A stretch of DNA of 64,000 bases. It comes from Borrelia duttonii Ly (GTDB lineage: Bacteria; Spirochaetota; Spirochaetia; Borreliales; Borreliaceae). The stretch covers positions 744,001 through 808,000 of the forward strand of contig NC_011229.1 in NCBI RefSeq assembly GCF_000019685.1, written 5' to 3'. This document shows, in pieces, positions 37,684 to 46,794 of this stretch (within the stretch, counting starts at the first letter, position 1; each line of letters starts with the position of its first letter). The notes under the pieces are model-generated. The model was given only the letters and a program-made list of their open reading frames with translations. It made no database searches and was not told the origin of the DNA. Both the position numbers and the translations under genes were made by a program.

Positions 37684-39258
37684 TTAAAATAGTCTATCAT
37701 AAGATTTGATTATTTTATCTTGTGAATTATCGTCCTTTAAAATTTTGTTAGCAATAATTTTGCCTAGTTGAACTCCTTCTTGATCAAATGAATTGATATT
37801 TAGTAGGAATCCTTCAAACATTACTTTATTTTCGTAATGAGAGAGTATCGCACCTATTGTATAAGGAGTGAGCTCTTTAGAGTATATTAATGCAGAGGGT
37901 CTCTCTCCTTTAAAACTTTTATTTTGATTTATATTTTCTTTTCCAATAGCAAATGCAATTATTTGAGCTATTAGATTTGCTTTTAGTTTATCATTACTTG
38001 ATGTTCCATCTAAAGAAACATCTTGCTTTAATTGGGATTGGCTAAATCCTATTAAATCCATTGGTACTATTTCTGTTCCTTGATGAAGCATTTGAAAGAA
38101 TGAATGTTGCACATCTGTTCCAATTCCTCCCCAAATTATTCTTACTGTTTTATAGTCAATTTGTTCCCCAAATCTGTTTACGCTTTTTCCATTGCTTTCC
38201 ATTTCAAGTTGTTGTAAATGAAGATAAAAGTTTTCCATTGCTTTTGAATATGCAATAATACAGTTGCTGCTATAATTTAGTATATTGCTTTCATATATAC
38301 TAATTATTGATGCTAGAAGGGGTGCATTTTCTCTTATATTTTTATTTAGTGCCTGTTTGTCAGCCTCATGAGCTCCCTTTAATATTTCTTTTGTAATATC
38401 TTCTGTGAAGCAAAGGGTTATTAGAGCAAGCCCTACAGCTGATGTTGGTGAAAATCTTCCACCAATTGAATCATGCATAAAAAAGTACTCAAGGTATCCT
38501 TTTTCGAGTGCCAACATACTTCCTTGTGATGTAATGATTATAATTTGTTTTTTATATTCTTCAATTCCATTATCTTTTAATTTTTTAATTAAGAATTGCA
38601 TATTAGATGATGTTTCTAGTGTAGTTCCACTTTTTGATACGACAATAAATAAAGTTTCTTGAAGATTTATTTCGCTTAAAACCTCTTCTGCTTCATCTGG
38701 GTCAACATTTGAAATAAAATATGCTTTCATTTTGTATAAATTTTTTTGTTGAGCATAGTTTTTAATTGTAGTGTATAGTGCTTTTGGGCCAAGACTTGAA
38801 CCCCCAATACCAATTTGTACGACATTTTTAAAAACTTTTCCATTTGTATTTTTAATAGTACCATTTTGTATTTTTTGTGCAAATTCAAAAATTTTATGAA
38901 GTTCTCTTTCAAAAAATTCTCGCATATTTTCATTGTTATCTGTAACTGTTGTACCAAGTTGTCCTCTTGTTAAGTGATGTAAAACTTTTCTATTTTCACT
39001 AAGATTAATATGTTTTCCATTAATGATTTCTTTATACTTTTCTATTAGATTTGCTTCATCGCTTAAATTTTGAAATAACTTTAAATGAGCTTCATTGATT
39101 TGTTTTGTAGCATAGTTATAATGTACGTGATTTCCTTCTATTTTGATGTCATATTCTTGAATTCTGTTTTCATTTAATACTGTCTTTAGTTTTTCGGGAT
39201 TCATTTGTTTTAATTCTTGAAAACTTTTAAGCTTATTAAGGTCATTATAATGAATCAT
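37684..39258 (-). CDS. pgi: Glucose-6-phosphate isomerase
   Basis: 524 residues. Interconverts glucose-6-phosphate and fructose-6-phosphate. Motifs: VQIGIGGSSLGPKALY, FIVVSKSGTTLETSSN, GGRFSPTSAVG, FGEQIDYKTVRIIWGG and SFDQEGVQLGKIIANKIL. GGAGG lies seven bases before the ATG at 39258. It is in a minus-strand run after the ParB-like gene (36-base gap) and before tcyP (43-base gap). Confidence 0.97.
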   Translation of the reverse strand: MIHYNDLNKLKSFQELKQMNPEKLKTVLNENRIQEYDIKIEGNHVHYNYATKQINEAHLKLFQNLSDEANLIEKYKEIINGKHINLSENRKVLHHLTRGQLGTTVTDNNENMREFFERELHKIFEFAQKIQNGTIKNTNGKVFKNVVQIGIGGSSLGPKALYTTIKNYAQQKNLYKMKAYFISNVDPDEAEEVLSEINLQETLFIVVSKSGTTLETSSNMQFLIKKLKDNGIEEYKKQIIIITSQGSMLALEKGYLEYFFMHDSIGGRFSPTSAVGLALITLCFTEDITKEILKGAHEADKQALNKNIRENAPLLASIISIYESNILNYSSNCIIAYSKAMENFYLHLQQLEMESNGKSVNRFGEQIDYKTVRIIWGGIGTDVQHSFFQMLHQGTEIVPMDLIGFSQSQLKQDVSLDGTSSNDKLKANLIAQIIAFAIGKENINQNKSFKGERPSALIYSKELTPYTIGAILSHYENKVMFEGFLLNINSFDQEGVQLGKIIANKILKDDNSQDKIIKSYDRLF

Positions 39259-39294
39259 TAAGCATCCTCCAATAGTTTTTTTGTGTATTTAAAT

Positions 39295-39696
39295 TTAATT
39301 TTGTTTTTTTATTTTTATTATTATTTTTTTTATTTTTATTATTATTTTTTTTATAAATCTGATTATTTTGTTTTTTTCTGAATAATTTTTGAGTTCTTCT
39401 TCACCTTCTTCTGCTTCACTTTTTGTAAATGATTTTCTGACATTATTTTCATCAAGTTCGATTTCAAGTAATCTTTTTTTATCTTCTATTGGAATTACTT
39501 TGACGTCGACCTCTTTATATCCAAGTTCTTTTAATACTTGATATCTTCTAAAACCTGCCACTAAGTTTTTATTTTTGTCTATTATTATAGGATAAATCAG
39601 CCCATGTTTTTTAATGCTTTCTTTAAGAGTTGTTGTATCTCCTATATTTTTTCTGATTCGTTTTTTGATTTTTATTTGTTCTAAATCTATTAACAT
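39295..39696 (-). CDS. Short ParB N-terminal-domain protein
   Basis: 133 residues. Residues about 1-85 are a ParB/Srx-type domain (LKESIKKHGLIYPIIIDKNK then LVAGFRRYQVLKELGYKEVDV, where GxRR is the CTP-binding motif). There is no helix-turn-helix DNA-binding domain and no ParA next to it, so it is not a normal segregation ParB. The C-terminus is a low-complexity Lys/Ile tail made by an in-frame 21-bp tandem repeat (39311-39352). It starts six bases after the PBP stop and is probably translated from the PBP mRNA. B. burgdorferi BB0731 is the likely homologue. Function unknown. Confidence 0.75.
   Translation of the reverse strand: MLIDLEQIKIKKRIRKNIGDTTTLKESIKKHGLIYPIIIDKNKNLVAGFRRYQVLKELGYKEVDVKVIPIEDKKRLLEIELDENNVRKSFTKSEAEEGEEELKNYSEKNKIIRFIKKIIIKIKKIIIKIKKQN
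39311..39352 (-). repeat. Two perfect 21-bp tandem copies in the ParB-like gene
   Basis: 39311-39331 and 39332-39352 are identical. The unit is seven codons, so copy-number change keeps the frame and lengthens the Lys/Ile tail. The tract is A/T only and prone to slippage. Confidence 0.85.
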
Positions 39697-39702
39697 ATTT
39701 TA

Positions 39703-42480
39703 TTAATCCAATTGTATATTTTCTCCATTGACATCTTTATGTTCAATTTCATTATCTTGTTTTTCATCACTGATAAGAGGATTTTTTTTAGGTTCTGTAT
39801 TATTTGGTTGATCTGTAGTTTTAATACTATCATCTACATTGTTATTGTCATCTGTTATTGTGTTGTTGGTTTCGTTCTCTGTTTTATTAGCATCTTGGAT
39901 ACTATGTTGCATGTTTTCCTCTTGATTGTCGTATTCAAAATCATCATTTTGTATATCCATATTAATATTATCATTAAATTTATCATTATTAATTGTATTA
40001 GTATTATTTTCATGAATTTTTTCATTTTCTGTTTTATTGTATTGATGAAAATCGTTTGTGAGATATTCAAATTCGGTAGTATCGAAGTTTAGTTCATCAT
40101 TGTCATTAATGTTGTCGATACCATAAATATTGAATTCCATTTTATTTAAAAATTCAGATTTGTTTTCATAGTATTTTGATTTTTCAAATGGTTGGCTTCC
40201 TGTAATGAATATTTCATTTATTATTGTTTCATTAGGTACACCTTCTGGTAATAGACCTGTTTCTGATTGGACTTGTACATTAATTATTCCTTTGGGTCGT
40301 ATAAATACCTTTTGGGGTAAGTTTTTATGATATTCTGCCATAAACTTACCCCAAGTAGGGCCAGCTAGTGCTGTTCCTGTTCCTGCAGTTCCCAATGAAT
40401 ATCCTTTTTTGTCAAAACCAACCCATATAGCTGTTGTTATATAAGGTGAATATCCTATTGTCCATCCGTCGGCCCAATTTTGGGTTGTTCCTGATTTACC
40501 TACAATATCAGATTTAAAATTTTTAAGATTTGTATATCTTTGATTTGATAGAGTACCATATTGAATTGTTGATTTCATCATATCTGTCATAATGTAAGCA
40601 GTTTGAGGAGATACTATTTGTGCATTAGCACCTTTATTTTTGATTGATGTTAGTATTTCAGATTCTACATTTGCTATTACTTTTCCATTTCGATCTTCTA
40701 TATATTTAATTCCATATGGTTCTACTTCTTTTCCATTATTTCCTAAAATAGCAAATGCTCTTGCCATTTGTATTGGAGATGTTGATGTGACTCCAAGTGC
40801 AAGGGGATATACTTTAGGGAATATTTTGTTTATTTCATTTTGATCTTTGATTCCTAGTAATTTAGCCGAATATTTAATTGCATTGTCAAAACCCAATTTA
40901 TCAAGTATTCTAAGGGCGGGAATATTTAGAGATAAAGCTAGTGCTTTGCGTGTTAAGACATTTCCTCGCCATTTCCCTCCATAATTTTCAGGGGCATACA
41001 CCTCTCCTTCCTGATTAAAAAAGGCTACTGGAGAATCTGAGAGCATTGTTGCAGCTGTTATTTTTTTTAATTCAATAGCCGCTGAGAAATATAAAACTTT
41101 AAATGCGCTTCCAGGTTGAATTTTTGCTTGAGTTGCTCTATTAAATTCGCTTCCCTTTCTATAACCACTTCCTCCAACCATTGCTTTGATGGCTCCTGTT
41201 GTGGTGTCTAGTGATATTAATGCACCTTCTGGTTGCACAAGTAAGTTTGGGTTTGTTTTATTGTTTATTGTGTAAGCTCTTGTTGCTTTGTCTATTTTAT
41301 CAATACCTAAAATTGCAGCAAAGCTTGCAAGAAGATCAATATTATCCTCATAAAATTTTCTTGTTTTTAATTTTGTATATTGTCTACCATTTATTCTAGT
41401 ATTTCTTATGCCAAATAAATCGGCCATTGTATCAATTATTGGTACTATTTCTGAATTTATTACTAATGTTTCAGATGATTTTGTAGAATTATACATTTTT
41501 CTTGCTTTTGTAATCATTTCTTGTGTAATTTCATTTGCATGTTTTTGTGCTTCAAGATCAAGTGTTGTATATATTGAGTATCCATCTTTGTATATATTGG
41601 CTTCTGATGGTAGATATTTAGTTATTCTTTGTCTTACATATTCTGAAAAATAAGGAGCATGATCTTCTTTGTCAGATATAGCTGGTGTATCTGCCATACG
41701 AGTCCAGTCATAATTTTGCCAATATTCATTAAATTCTGATTCAGCTAATTCAGGGGTGATAATGCCATGAGATACTACCTGATTTAATACAGCTCTTTGT
41801 ATTTTTTTTGCGAATTTTGGATTATAAAATGGTGAATAAAGTTTTGCATTGGGTAACTGTATAATCATTAAAACAGCTTCTGCGGTGTTAATATCTTTAA
41901 CACTTTTGTTGAAGAAAAACTTTGAAGCTGCTACTACGCCATAATTTCCATTTCCAAAATAGACTTTGTTTAAATATTTTTCAAGTATTTCATATTTTGA
42001 TAATTTTTTTTCAAGCTGTATTGCCCACCAAATTTCATTTAATTTTCTTAAAACAGATCTTTTTGCTTGATTTGTGTAGAGCAGTTTTGCTAATTGTTGT
42101 GTTAGAGTACTACCACCTGAGAAATATCTTCCAAGAACAATGTTAAATGCAGCTCTTAAAATTCCCATTAATGAGAAGCCTCTGTGAAAAAAAAAGCTGA
42201 GATCTTCTCGTATCAAGAGTGTATTTATTAAATTATTAGGCATTTCTCTTAACGGTAATAATTCTCTATTCTCATCAGATATAAATTGTGTTATGAGCTT
42301 GCCATTGGTATCAAAAAGTTTTGATGGTATAGCAGGGTTTATATTTCCAAATTTTTTATCTTTTTGAATATTTATAGTTTCAACTATGGTAATTGATAAA
42401 AAAATGATTGAAAAACTGATAATAAAATAGGTAAAATAAACTAGCATGTTAGCTTTTTTGCTAAAATTAACCCTTTTCAA
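39703..42480 (-). CDS. Class A penicillin-binding protein (transglycosylase/transpeptidase) with acidic Asn-rich tail
   Basis: 925 residues. TTG start at 42480 with AGAAGGA upstream. N-terminal membrane anchor (about 12-32). Glycosyltransferase 51 domain: REDLSFFFHRGFS, then FSGGSTLTQQLAKLLYTN and EKYLNKVYFGNGNYGV. Transpeptidase: SxxK in QPGSAFKVLY (Ser about 458), SLNIPALRIL (SxN), and VGKSGTTQNWADGW (KTG-type). After about residue 785 comes a 140-residue tail rich in Asn, Asp, Glu and Thr with no similarity I know. It polymerises and cross-links peptidoglycan. First gene of a minus-strand run with the ParB-like gene and pgi. Confidence 0.94.
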   Translation of the reverse strand: MKRVNFSKKANMLVYFTYFIISFSIIFLSITIVETINIQKDKKFGNINPAIPSKLFDTNGKLITQFISDENRELLPLREMPNNLINTLLIREDLSFFFHRGFSLMGILRAAFNIVLGRYFSGGSTLTQQLAKLLYTNQAKRSVLRKLNEIWWAIQLEKKLSKYEILEKYLNKVYFGNGNYGVVAASKFFFNKSVKDINTAEAVLMIIQLPNAKLYSPFYNPKFAKKIQRAVLNQVVSHGIITPELAESEFNEYWQNYDWTRMADTPAISDKEDHAPYFSEYVRQRITKYLPSEANIYKDGYSIYTTLDLEAQKHANEITQEMITKARKMYNSTKSSETLVINSEIVPIIDTMADLFGIRNTRINGRQYTKLKTRKFYEDNIDLLASFAAILGIDKIDKATRAYTINNKTNPNLLVQPEGALISLDTTTGAIKAMVGGSGYRKGSEFNRATQAKIQPGSAFKVLYFSAAIELKKITAATMLSDSPVAFFNQEGEVYAPENYGGKWRGNVLTRKALALSLNIPALRILDKLGFDNAIKYSAKLLGIKDQNEINKIFPKVYPLALGVTSTSPIQMARAFAILGNNGKEVEPYGIKYIEDRNGKVIANVESEILTSIKNKGANAQIVSPQTAYIMTDMMKSTIQYGTLSNQRYTNLKNFKSDIVGKSGTTQNWADGWTIGYSPYITTAIWVGFDKKGYSLGTAGTGTALAGPTWGKFMAEYHKNLPQKVFIRPKGIINVQVQSETGLLPEGVPNETIINEIFITGSQPFEKSKYYENKSEFLNKMEFNIYGIDNINDNDELNFDTTEFEYLTNDFHQYNKTENEKIHENNTNTINNDKFNDNINMDIQNDDFEYDNQEENMQHSIQDANKTENETNNTITDDNNNVDDSIKTTDQPNNTEPKKNPLISDEKQDNEIEHKDVNGENIQLD

Positions 42481-42509
42481 ATTGTATCCTTCTAACGTCT
42501 TTCAACGTA

Positions 42510-42540
42510 ATTATACTATAAAATATGATAAACTTAACAT
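42510..42540 (-). promoter_or_regulatory. Possible promoter for the class A PBP gene
   Basis: On the minus strand TATAAT lies at 42515-42510, about 30 bases before the TTG start. The -35 at 17 bases (GTTAAG) is poor. Confidence 0.35.
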
Positions 42541-42548
42541 TTTGCAAG

Positions 42549-42578
42549 TTGTTATTAGTATAAAAATATTGTTATAAT
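42549..42578 (+). promoter_or_regulatory. Candidate sigma-70 promoter far upstream of plzA
   Basis: TTGTTA at 42549-42554, 18-base spacer, TATAAT at 42573-42578 (perfect -10). It points to plzA but would give a leader of nearly 390 nt, or a separate small RNA. Confidence 0.4.
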
Positions 42579-42967
42579 GCCTTTTTATATGGGTTATTTT
42601 GCTATTTAAGTTTTTTAAAATATAAGTTGATTCATGATGAAAATTTGGAAAGATTAGAACTTTATGTGTGGGTGTTGGTGTTTTTAAAGTAAACAGTAAA
42701 AATAATAAGAATTACAGATTAATGTATTGAAGGATGAATTATTTTTATGTGAGTTTTTTTGAAATTTTTATTTATAGATTTGCTTTTTAGGAATAGATTT
42801 GATCTTTGTATGTCTGTTGAATAAAGTGTGAACTATTGGTTGTATCTAATATTTTGGGATAGAATTATTTTAAAGTATATGCATAAATTAAAATTTTTGA
42901 ATTGTATTGCTTTAAAGTTCCTGAATATCAATTTTAATATGTTTGTTAGATTTCAAAGGAGAGGTTT

Positions 42968-43756
42968 ATGTTTTTTTCTAAAAAAATAAAAGATTATGAA
43001 GCTAAATATAGGGGTAAGGAAATTAAAATGAGTACTGAAATTAATAGTTTCCTTAATATTAAAAATTCTGTTGAAATAAAAGTTGGTACTTATGTGGTGG
43101 TTGGTGTTATTTATTCTATTTCTATGAATTTTATTAAAATTATTTTGCAACAAGATGAAATTTTACCCATCTTGGCACAGAATGGAAATTTAGGCAATCT
43201 TAATATTAAAAATTATGACAATAATGTCGTGGATAATGCTTTTTGTATTCCGTCTTTAATTGTTAAGTTGGTAAGTACATCTTCTTATTCCATTCAAAAT
43301 AAGGAATATAATTTGTTGACTTTAGAATTTGTATCTTCTATGCCAGAAGAAATTTTAGTTAAAATTGGTAAATTGCTTGATTTAAAGCTTGGTCAAAATC
43401 AAAGGATTCATGAGCGTATTATTATTGATAAAGAGTCTTTAAAAAAACTTAATCTTGCTTCTGATAAAGCTTTTATTGAAGTTAATGGAATTAAACATAA
43501 ATGTTTGATTAAAGATATGTCTTATGGAGGTGCTCTTTTGATATCTTATTTTGATTATGAAAAATTAGAAGAGAGTAATACCGATTTGATTTTGAGTTTT
43601 GATGTTGCAGATAAGAAAGTCTCTATTGTGGGACAGGCAAGAAATTTGAGTGTTATTCAAACGCCTAATGGTAAAGTTTTAGCTATAGGTATTGCATTTT
43701 GTGAAGAAAAAATTCCTCTTGACTATACAATGTTAATACATGATTATTTTAATTAG
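42968..43756 (+). CDS. plzA: c-di-GMP-binding PilZ protein PlzA
   Basis: 262 residues. AAAGGAGAGG precedes the ATG. The N-terminal half (1-135) is the PilZ-like (PilZN3) domain; the C-terminal PilZ domain has the RxxxR loop RIHER (146-150) and DMSYGG (about 184-189, DxSxxG), which bind c-di-GMP. PlzA is the chromosomal c-di-GMP receptor of Borrelia and affects motility, glycerol use and tick-phase gene expression in B. burgdorferi. A TPR gene follows directly, eight bases after its stop. Confidence 0.95.
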   Translation: MFFSKKIKDYEAKYRGKEIKMSTEINSFLNIKNSVEIKVGTYVVVGVIYSISMNFIKIILQQDEILPILAQNGNLGNLNIKNYDNNVVDNAFCIPSLIVKLVSTSSYSIQNKEYNLLTLEFVSSMPEEILVKIGKLLDLKLGQNQRIHERIIIDKESLKKLNLASDKAFIEVNGIKHKCLIKDMSYGGALLISYFDYEKLEESNTDLILSFDVADKKVSIVGQARNLSVIQTPNGKVLAIGIAFCEEKIPLDYTMLIHDYFN

Positions 43757-43763
43757 AGGATTT

Positions 43764-44852
43764 ATGCTTAGTAATATTGTTTATGTTTCTCTTCCTGAGA
43801 ATTTTACAAGTCATATTAAAGGTTTTTTATTTGATCCTAAGGTATTATTGCCTGTTGAGGTTAGTGATATTGAGCACTTTTCTCAAGATGAACTTAGTTT
43901 TGAATCCATTATGTCTGCAATTCTTAAGATTTCTGCTTATGACCAAAATAATGTTAACTTTCCTTATTATAAGAAGCTTTTATTAGCTTTAAATCCAAAT
44001 ATTATTAATATTCTTATTAATGTTGGTCTTTCTAAGATTGATGAGGGAGATTATAATTTGGCTCTTGAAATTTTTTTGTCATTAAAAGGTGTTGAAGGTG
44101 AGAATGAGGTTATTCTTTTTAATTTAGCTTTATTATATGAAAAAATGGCTGAAAATTTTTTAAGACTTGAGCAACATATGGATGCTATTAGTAGTAATCA
44201 AAATGCTTTAAATATTTATGAAAGGCTATTAACACTTGATAGTCCTAATGAAAATGTATTTGCAAATGCTGGGTTTTTTTTTGTTAAGCAATATAAATTA
44301 GATAGGGCGAAAGAACTACTGAGGCATTATTTAAGAATTTCTAATAATTTAGGATTGAAGAATAAGGTAAATGAAATTTTAAATGTTATAGAAGTTCATA
44401 AAGATTTAGCTTTAAATCTTGAGAGAATATATGATTTGATAATTTTATCAAAGGAAGATGAAGCTATTTGTGAACTTATTAAGCTATTAGAATATCACAA
44501 AGATTCCTGGAATGTTTGGTTTTTGCTTGGATGGGGGTATAGAAGAAAGGGATTTTACTTGCAGGCAAAAGATGCTTTTCTTAAAGTGTTGTTTTTTGAT
44601 TCTAATAATGTTGATGCTATGAATGAAATTTCAATTTGTTTAATGGAGTTATTTAAATTTGATGAAAGTCTTAAATATTTACTTAGAGCATTAGAACTTG
44701 AACCTGATAATATTAAAATTATTTCAAATCTTGGTATTCTTTATTTAAAGATGGAGCGTAAAAAAGAGGCTAGAGAATATTTTCAAATCATTCTTGAATA
44801 TGATCCAAATGATCCTATTGCTCTTAAGTATTTGGAATTGTTAGAAAAATAA
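43764..44852 (+). CDS. TPR-repeat protein
   Basis: 362 residues from ATG at 43764. An ATG at 43740 in the same frame overlaps plzA and has no ribosome site; AGAGGA lies just three bases before 43764, a short spacing. No signal peptide. At least five TPR units: NIINILINVGLSKIDEGDYN, VWFLLGWGYRRKGFYLQAKD, AMNEISICLMELFKFDESLK, and IISNLGILYLKMERKKEARE among them. TPRs form protein-binding solenoids. Tight linkage to plzA suggests it could belong to c-di-GMP output, which is untested. Confidence 0.85.
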   Translation: MLSNIVYVSLPENFTSHIKGFLFDPKVLLPVEVSDIEHFSQDELSFESIMSAILKISAYDQNNVNFPYYKKLLLALNPNIINILINVGLSKIDEGDYNLALEIFLSLKGVEGENEVILFNLALLYEKMAENFLRLEQHMDAISSNQNALNIYERLLTLDSPNENVFANAGFFFVKQYKLDRAKELLRHYLRISNNLGLKNKVNEILNVIEVHKDLALNLERIYDLIILSKEDEAICELIKLLEYHKDSWNVWFLLGWGYRRKGFYLQAKDAFLKVLFFDSNNVDAMNEISICLMELFKFDESLKYLLRALELEPDNIKIISNLGILYLKMERKKEAREYFQIILEYDPNDPIALKYLELLEK

Positions 44853-44855
44853 TTT

Positions 44856-44877
44856 AAATTTATTCAGAAATAAATTT
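44856..44877. terminator. Weak bidirectional hairpin between TPR gene and tsaC
   Basis: Nine A/T pairs (44856-44864 with 44869-44877), loop CAGA. It lies between convergent genes and covers the tsaC stop. All pairs are A-T, so as a terminator it is weak. Confidence 0.35.
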
Positions 44878-45864
44878 GTCTAGACTTGCTTTTTTGAGTC
44901 TGTTATTGATTGAATATCCAAGTTGATTATTATCTACAAATTCAGCAAGTATTTGTTTATGTGTTCTCTCAGATTCTACAAAAACTTTATAAATATTTTT
45001 TGCATATTCTTCTAATGTGTTAAATACACAGATGTGATTTGTATTCCAAAGCTTATTAAACCAATATGATTTAATAGTATTTTTCATAATGAGTATTTTT
45101 GTATCTTGTCGTGATATATACTTTCTTATATTATCTTTTTGTCTAAATAAATAAACGGGTATGCGTGGTCTATAATGTTCCAATAAATTTCCTGGTGATT
45201 GTTGGAGTATTTTTTTCCCTAATGAATATTCTACATTAAATTTTCCATTAAGTTCTCTCTCTATCATTTCTTTTGTTATTGATCCTGGTCTTAATATTGA
45301 TACGTTGCTTTTAGCGTCAAAACTTATAACAGTTGATTCTATTCCAATTTGTGATACTTCATTTTTCTGAATGATTCCTTTAACAAGACCGTTAAGTTCT
45401 TTTATTGCCATTTCGAAATTAGTGGCACTGGGACGTTTTGATAAATTTGCTGATGGAGCTGCTATTGGAACTTTGCTCATTTTGATTAATTTGAGAGCTA
45501 TGGGGTCTGAAGGTATTCTGACTGCTATACTTTCAAGACCTCCATTTATTAATTTAGATATCTTGCCCGCATTTTTTAATATGAATGTTATGGGACCTGG
45601 GGTAAATTTTTTCATTAAAATCATAGCACTATCTGGTATATATTCTACCAGTTCTTTTATTTTTTCTATTGATTCAACATGTACTATTAGGGGATTTGTA
45701 ATAGGACGTTTTTTTACTATAAAGAGCATTCGTATAGCATTCTCATCATATGCATTAGCTCCAATGCCGTATACTGTTTCTGTGGGAAATACTACTAATT
45801 CTCCTGAATTAATGAATTTCACTGCTTTTTCTATTTCACTTTCTTTTATTACTTCTGTTTTCAT
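44860..45864 (-). CDS. tsaC: Threonylcarbamoyl-AMP synthase, Sua5 type
   Basis: 334 residues, so the long Sua5 form: YrdC domain (1-200) plus the Sua5 domain. Makes L-threonylcarbamoyl-AMP from Thr, bicarbonate and ATP for t6A37 in ANN-decoding tRNAs. YrdC motifs: VVFPTETVYGIGANAYD, KKRPITNPLIVHV, VAVRIPSDPIA-type strand and APSANLSKRPSATN. The linker SPGNLLEHYRPRIPVYLF is the Sua5-specific loop that closes the active site. Minus strand, convergent with the TPR gene. Confidence 0.93.
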   Translation of the reverse strand: MKTEVIKESEIEKAVKFINSGELVVFPTETVYGIGANAYDENAIRMLFIVKKRPITNPLIVHVESIEKIKELVEYIPDSAMILMKKFTPGPITFILKNAGKISKLINGGLESIAVRIPSDPIALKLIKMSKVPIAAPSANLSKRPSATNFEMAIKELNGLVKGIIQKNEVSQIGIESTVISFDAKSNVSILRPGSITKEMIERELNGKFNVEYSLGKKILQQSPGNLLEHYRPRIPVYLFRQKDNIRKYISRQDTKILIMKNTIKSYWFNKLWNTNHICVFNTLEEYAKNIYKVFVESERTHKQILAEFVDNNQLGYSINNRLKKASLDKFISE

Positions 45865-45963
45865 TAATGCTACCTATTAAGGTTATCTTAGCATATTTAT
45901 TAAATCAAAAAAATTGAAAATAAACAATTTAGGTCAACTAATTAATTTTGTGTTATAAGTCTT

Positions 45964-46794
45964 ATGCTTTATATTGTAATATGCAATATGATACAATGTG
46001 TAATTATGATAGGTTTATTTGGTCTTAGGGCTATTGACTTGAGGTTTGTGTTTTTATTTTTGATTGTTGTTACTATGCAATTAAATAGTGCTACTGTAGG
46101 GCTTGCTTCGTGGTATGGCGAAGCTTTTCATGGTAAGACTACTGCTAATGGCGAAAAATTTGATATGACTGCTCTTACAGCGGCTCACAAGGAGCTTCCA
46201 TTTAATAGTGTTGTGAGAGTTACCAATTTACTTAATAATAGAACTGTTGTTGTAAGGATTAATGACAGAGGACCTTTTAGAAGAGATAGGATAATTGATT
46301 TATCAAAATCTGCTGCTGAAAAGTTAGATTTTATAGGAATAGGTGTTGCTCCTGTAAAAATTGAAATATTAAAACAAGTTGATGTGAAAAATATTGAAAA
46401 CCAAAAATCTGAGAACAATCTTGATGTTAAAGATGCTTCTAAGAGTAATTCTAATAGTGATGTTGTTGATTTAAAAGCAGATAAAAATGTTATTGTGGGT
46501 AAGGAACATACTGAGGTTGCAGGTCAAATTTTAAATGATACAGATAAAGAGCCAGATTTTTACATACAAGTTGGTTCTTATAAGACTAAAGATTATGCTC
46601 AAAGGGCTTATAAGATACTTGAAAAAGCTGGTCTTAATGTTTTTGTAAACTCACATGGACCTTTTTTTACAGTATTTATTCCTACTTATGCTGATGATGT
46701 ACAGAAGAATGTTGAACTCATTAAATCTACAGGATATAAGGACATTTTGGTAAGAAAGACTAAAATTCCGGGAAATAATATCCTTATGGATTAA
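45964..46794 (+). CDS. rlpA: RlpA-like protein with SPOR domain
   Basis: 276 residues from ATG 45964; no Shine-Dalgarno, and ATGs at 45988 or 46006 are equally possible. The 46006 start gives a normal signal peptide ([16 protein letters not shown]). The double-psi barrel domain has [29 protein letters not shown] and [19 protein letters not shown] with the conserved Asp. A Lys/Asp linker leads to a C-terminal SPOR domain ([20 protein letters not shown]), which binds glycan strands lacking stem peptides. RlpA proteins act as lytic transglycosylases or division-site wall proteins. No lipobox Cys is present, despite the family name rare lipoprotein A. Its end overlaps dinG by 11 bases. Confidence 0.9.
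   Translation: MLYIVICNMIQCVIMIGLFGLRAIDLRFVFLFLIVVTMQLNSATVGLASWYGEAFHGKTTANGEKFDMTALTAAHKELPFNSVVRVTNLLNNRTVVVRINDRGPFRRDRIIDLSKSAAEKLDFIGIGVAPVKIEILKQVDVKNIENQKSENNLDVKDASKSNSNSDVVDLKADKNVIVGKEHTEVAGQILNDTDKEPDFYIQVGSYKTKDYAQRAYKILEKAGLNVFVNSHGPFFTVFIPTYADDVQKNVELIKSTGYKDILVRKTKIPGNNILMD

Larger units (their letters stand above)
42481..42967. other. 487-nt gap between divergent PBP and plzA genes
   Basis: No credible coding frame. It contains the possible PBP promoter (minus) and a plus-strand TTGTTA/TATAAT promoter at 42549-42578. From there to the plzA ATG is about 380 nt of AT-rich sequence with no recognisable structured RNA. Confidence 0.6.

Noticed and set aside
39295..39696. Chromosome partition locus
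   Set aside because: The ParB-like protein has no HTH, there is no parA beside it and no parS-like palindrome nearby.
39712..40092. 126-codon hydrophobic frame opposite the PBP acidic tail
   Set aside because: Hydrophobicity simply mirrors the Asn/Asp-rich codons of the real gene on the other strand.
45371..45880. 169-codon frame opposite tsaC
   Set aside because: Antisense to the conserved YrdC domain, no Shine-Dalgarno, composition follows from the opposite strand.
45968..45995. Imperfect palindrome at the rlpA start similar to the TATATTGTAAT element near 63000
   Set aside because: Match is short and fully AT-rich; I cannot separate it from chance.
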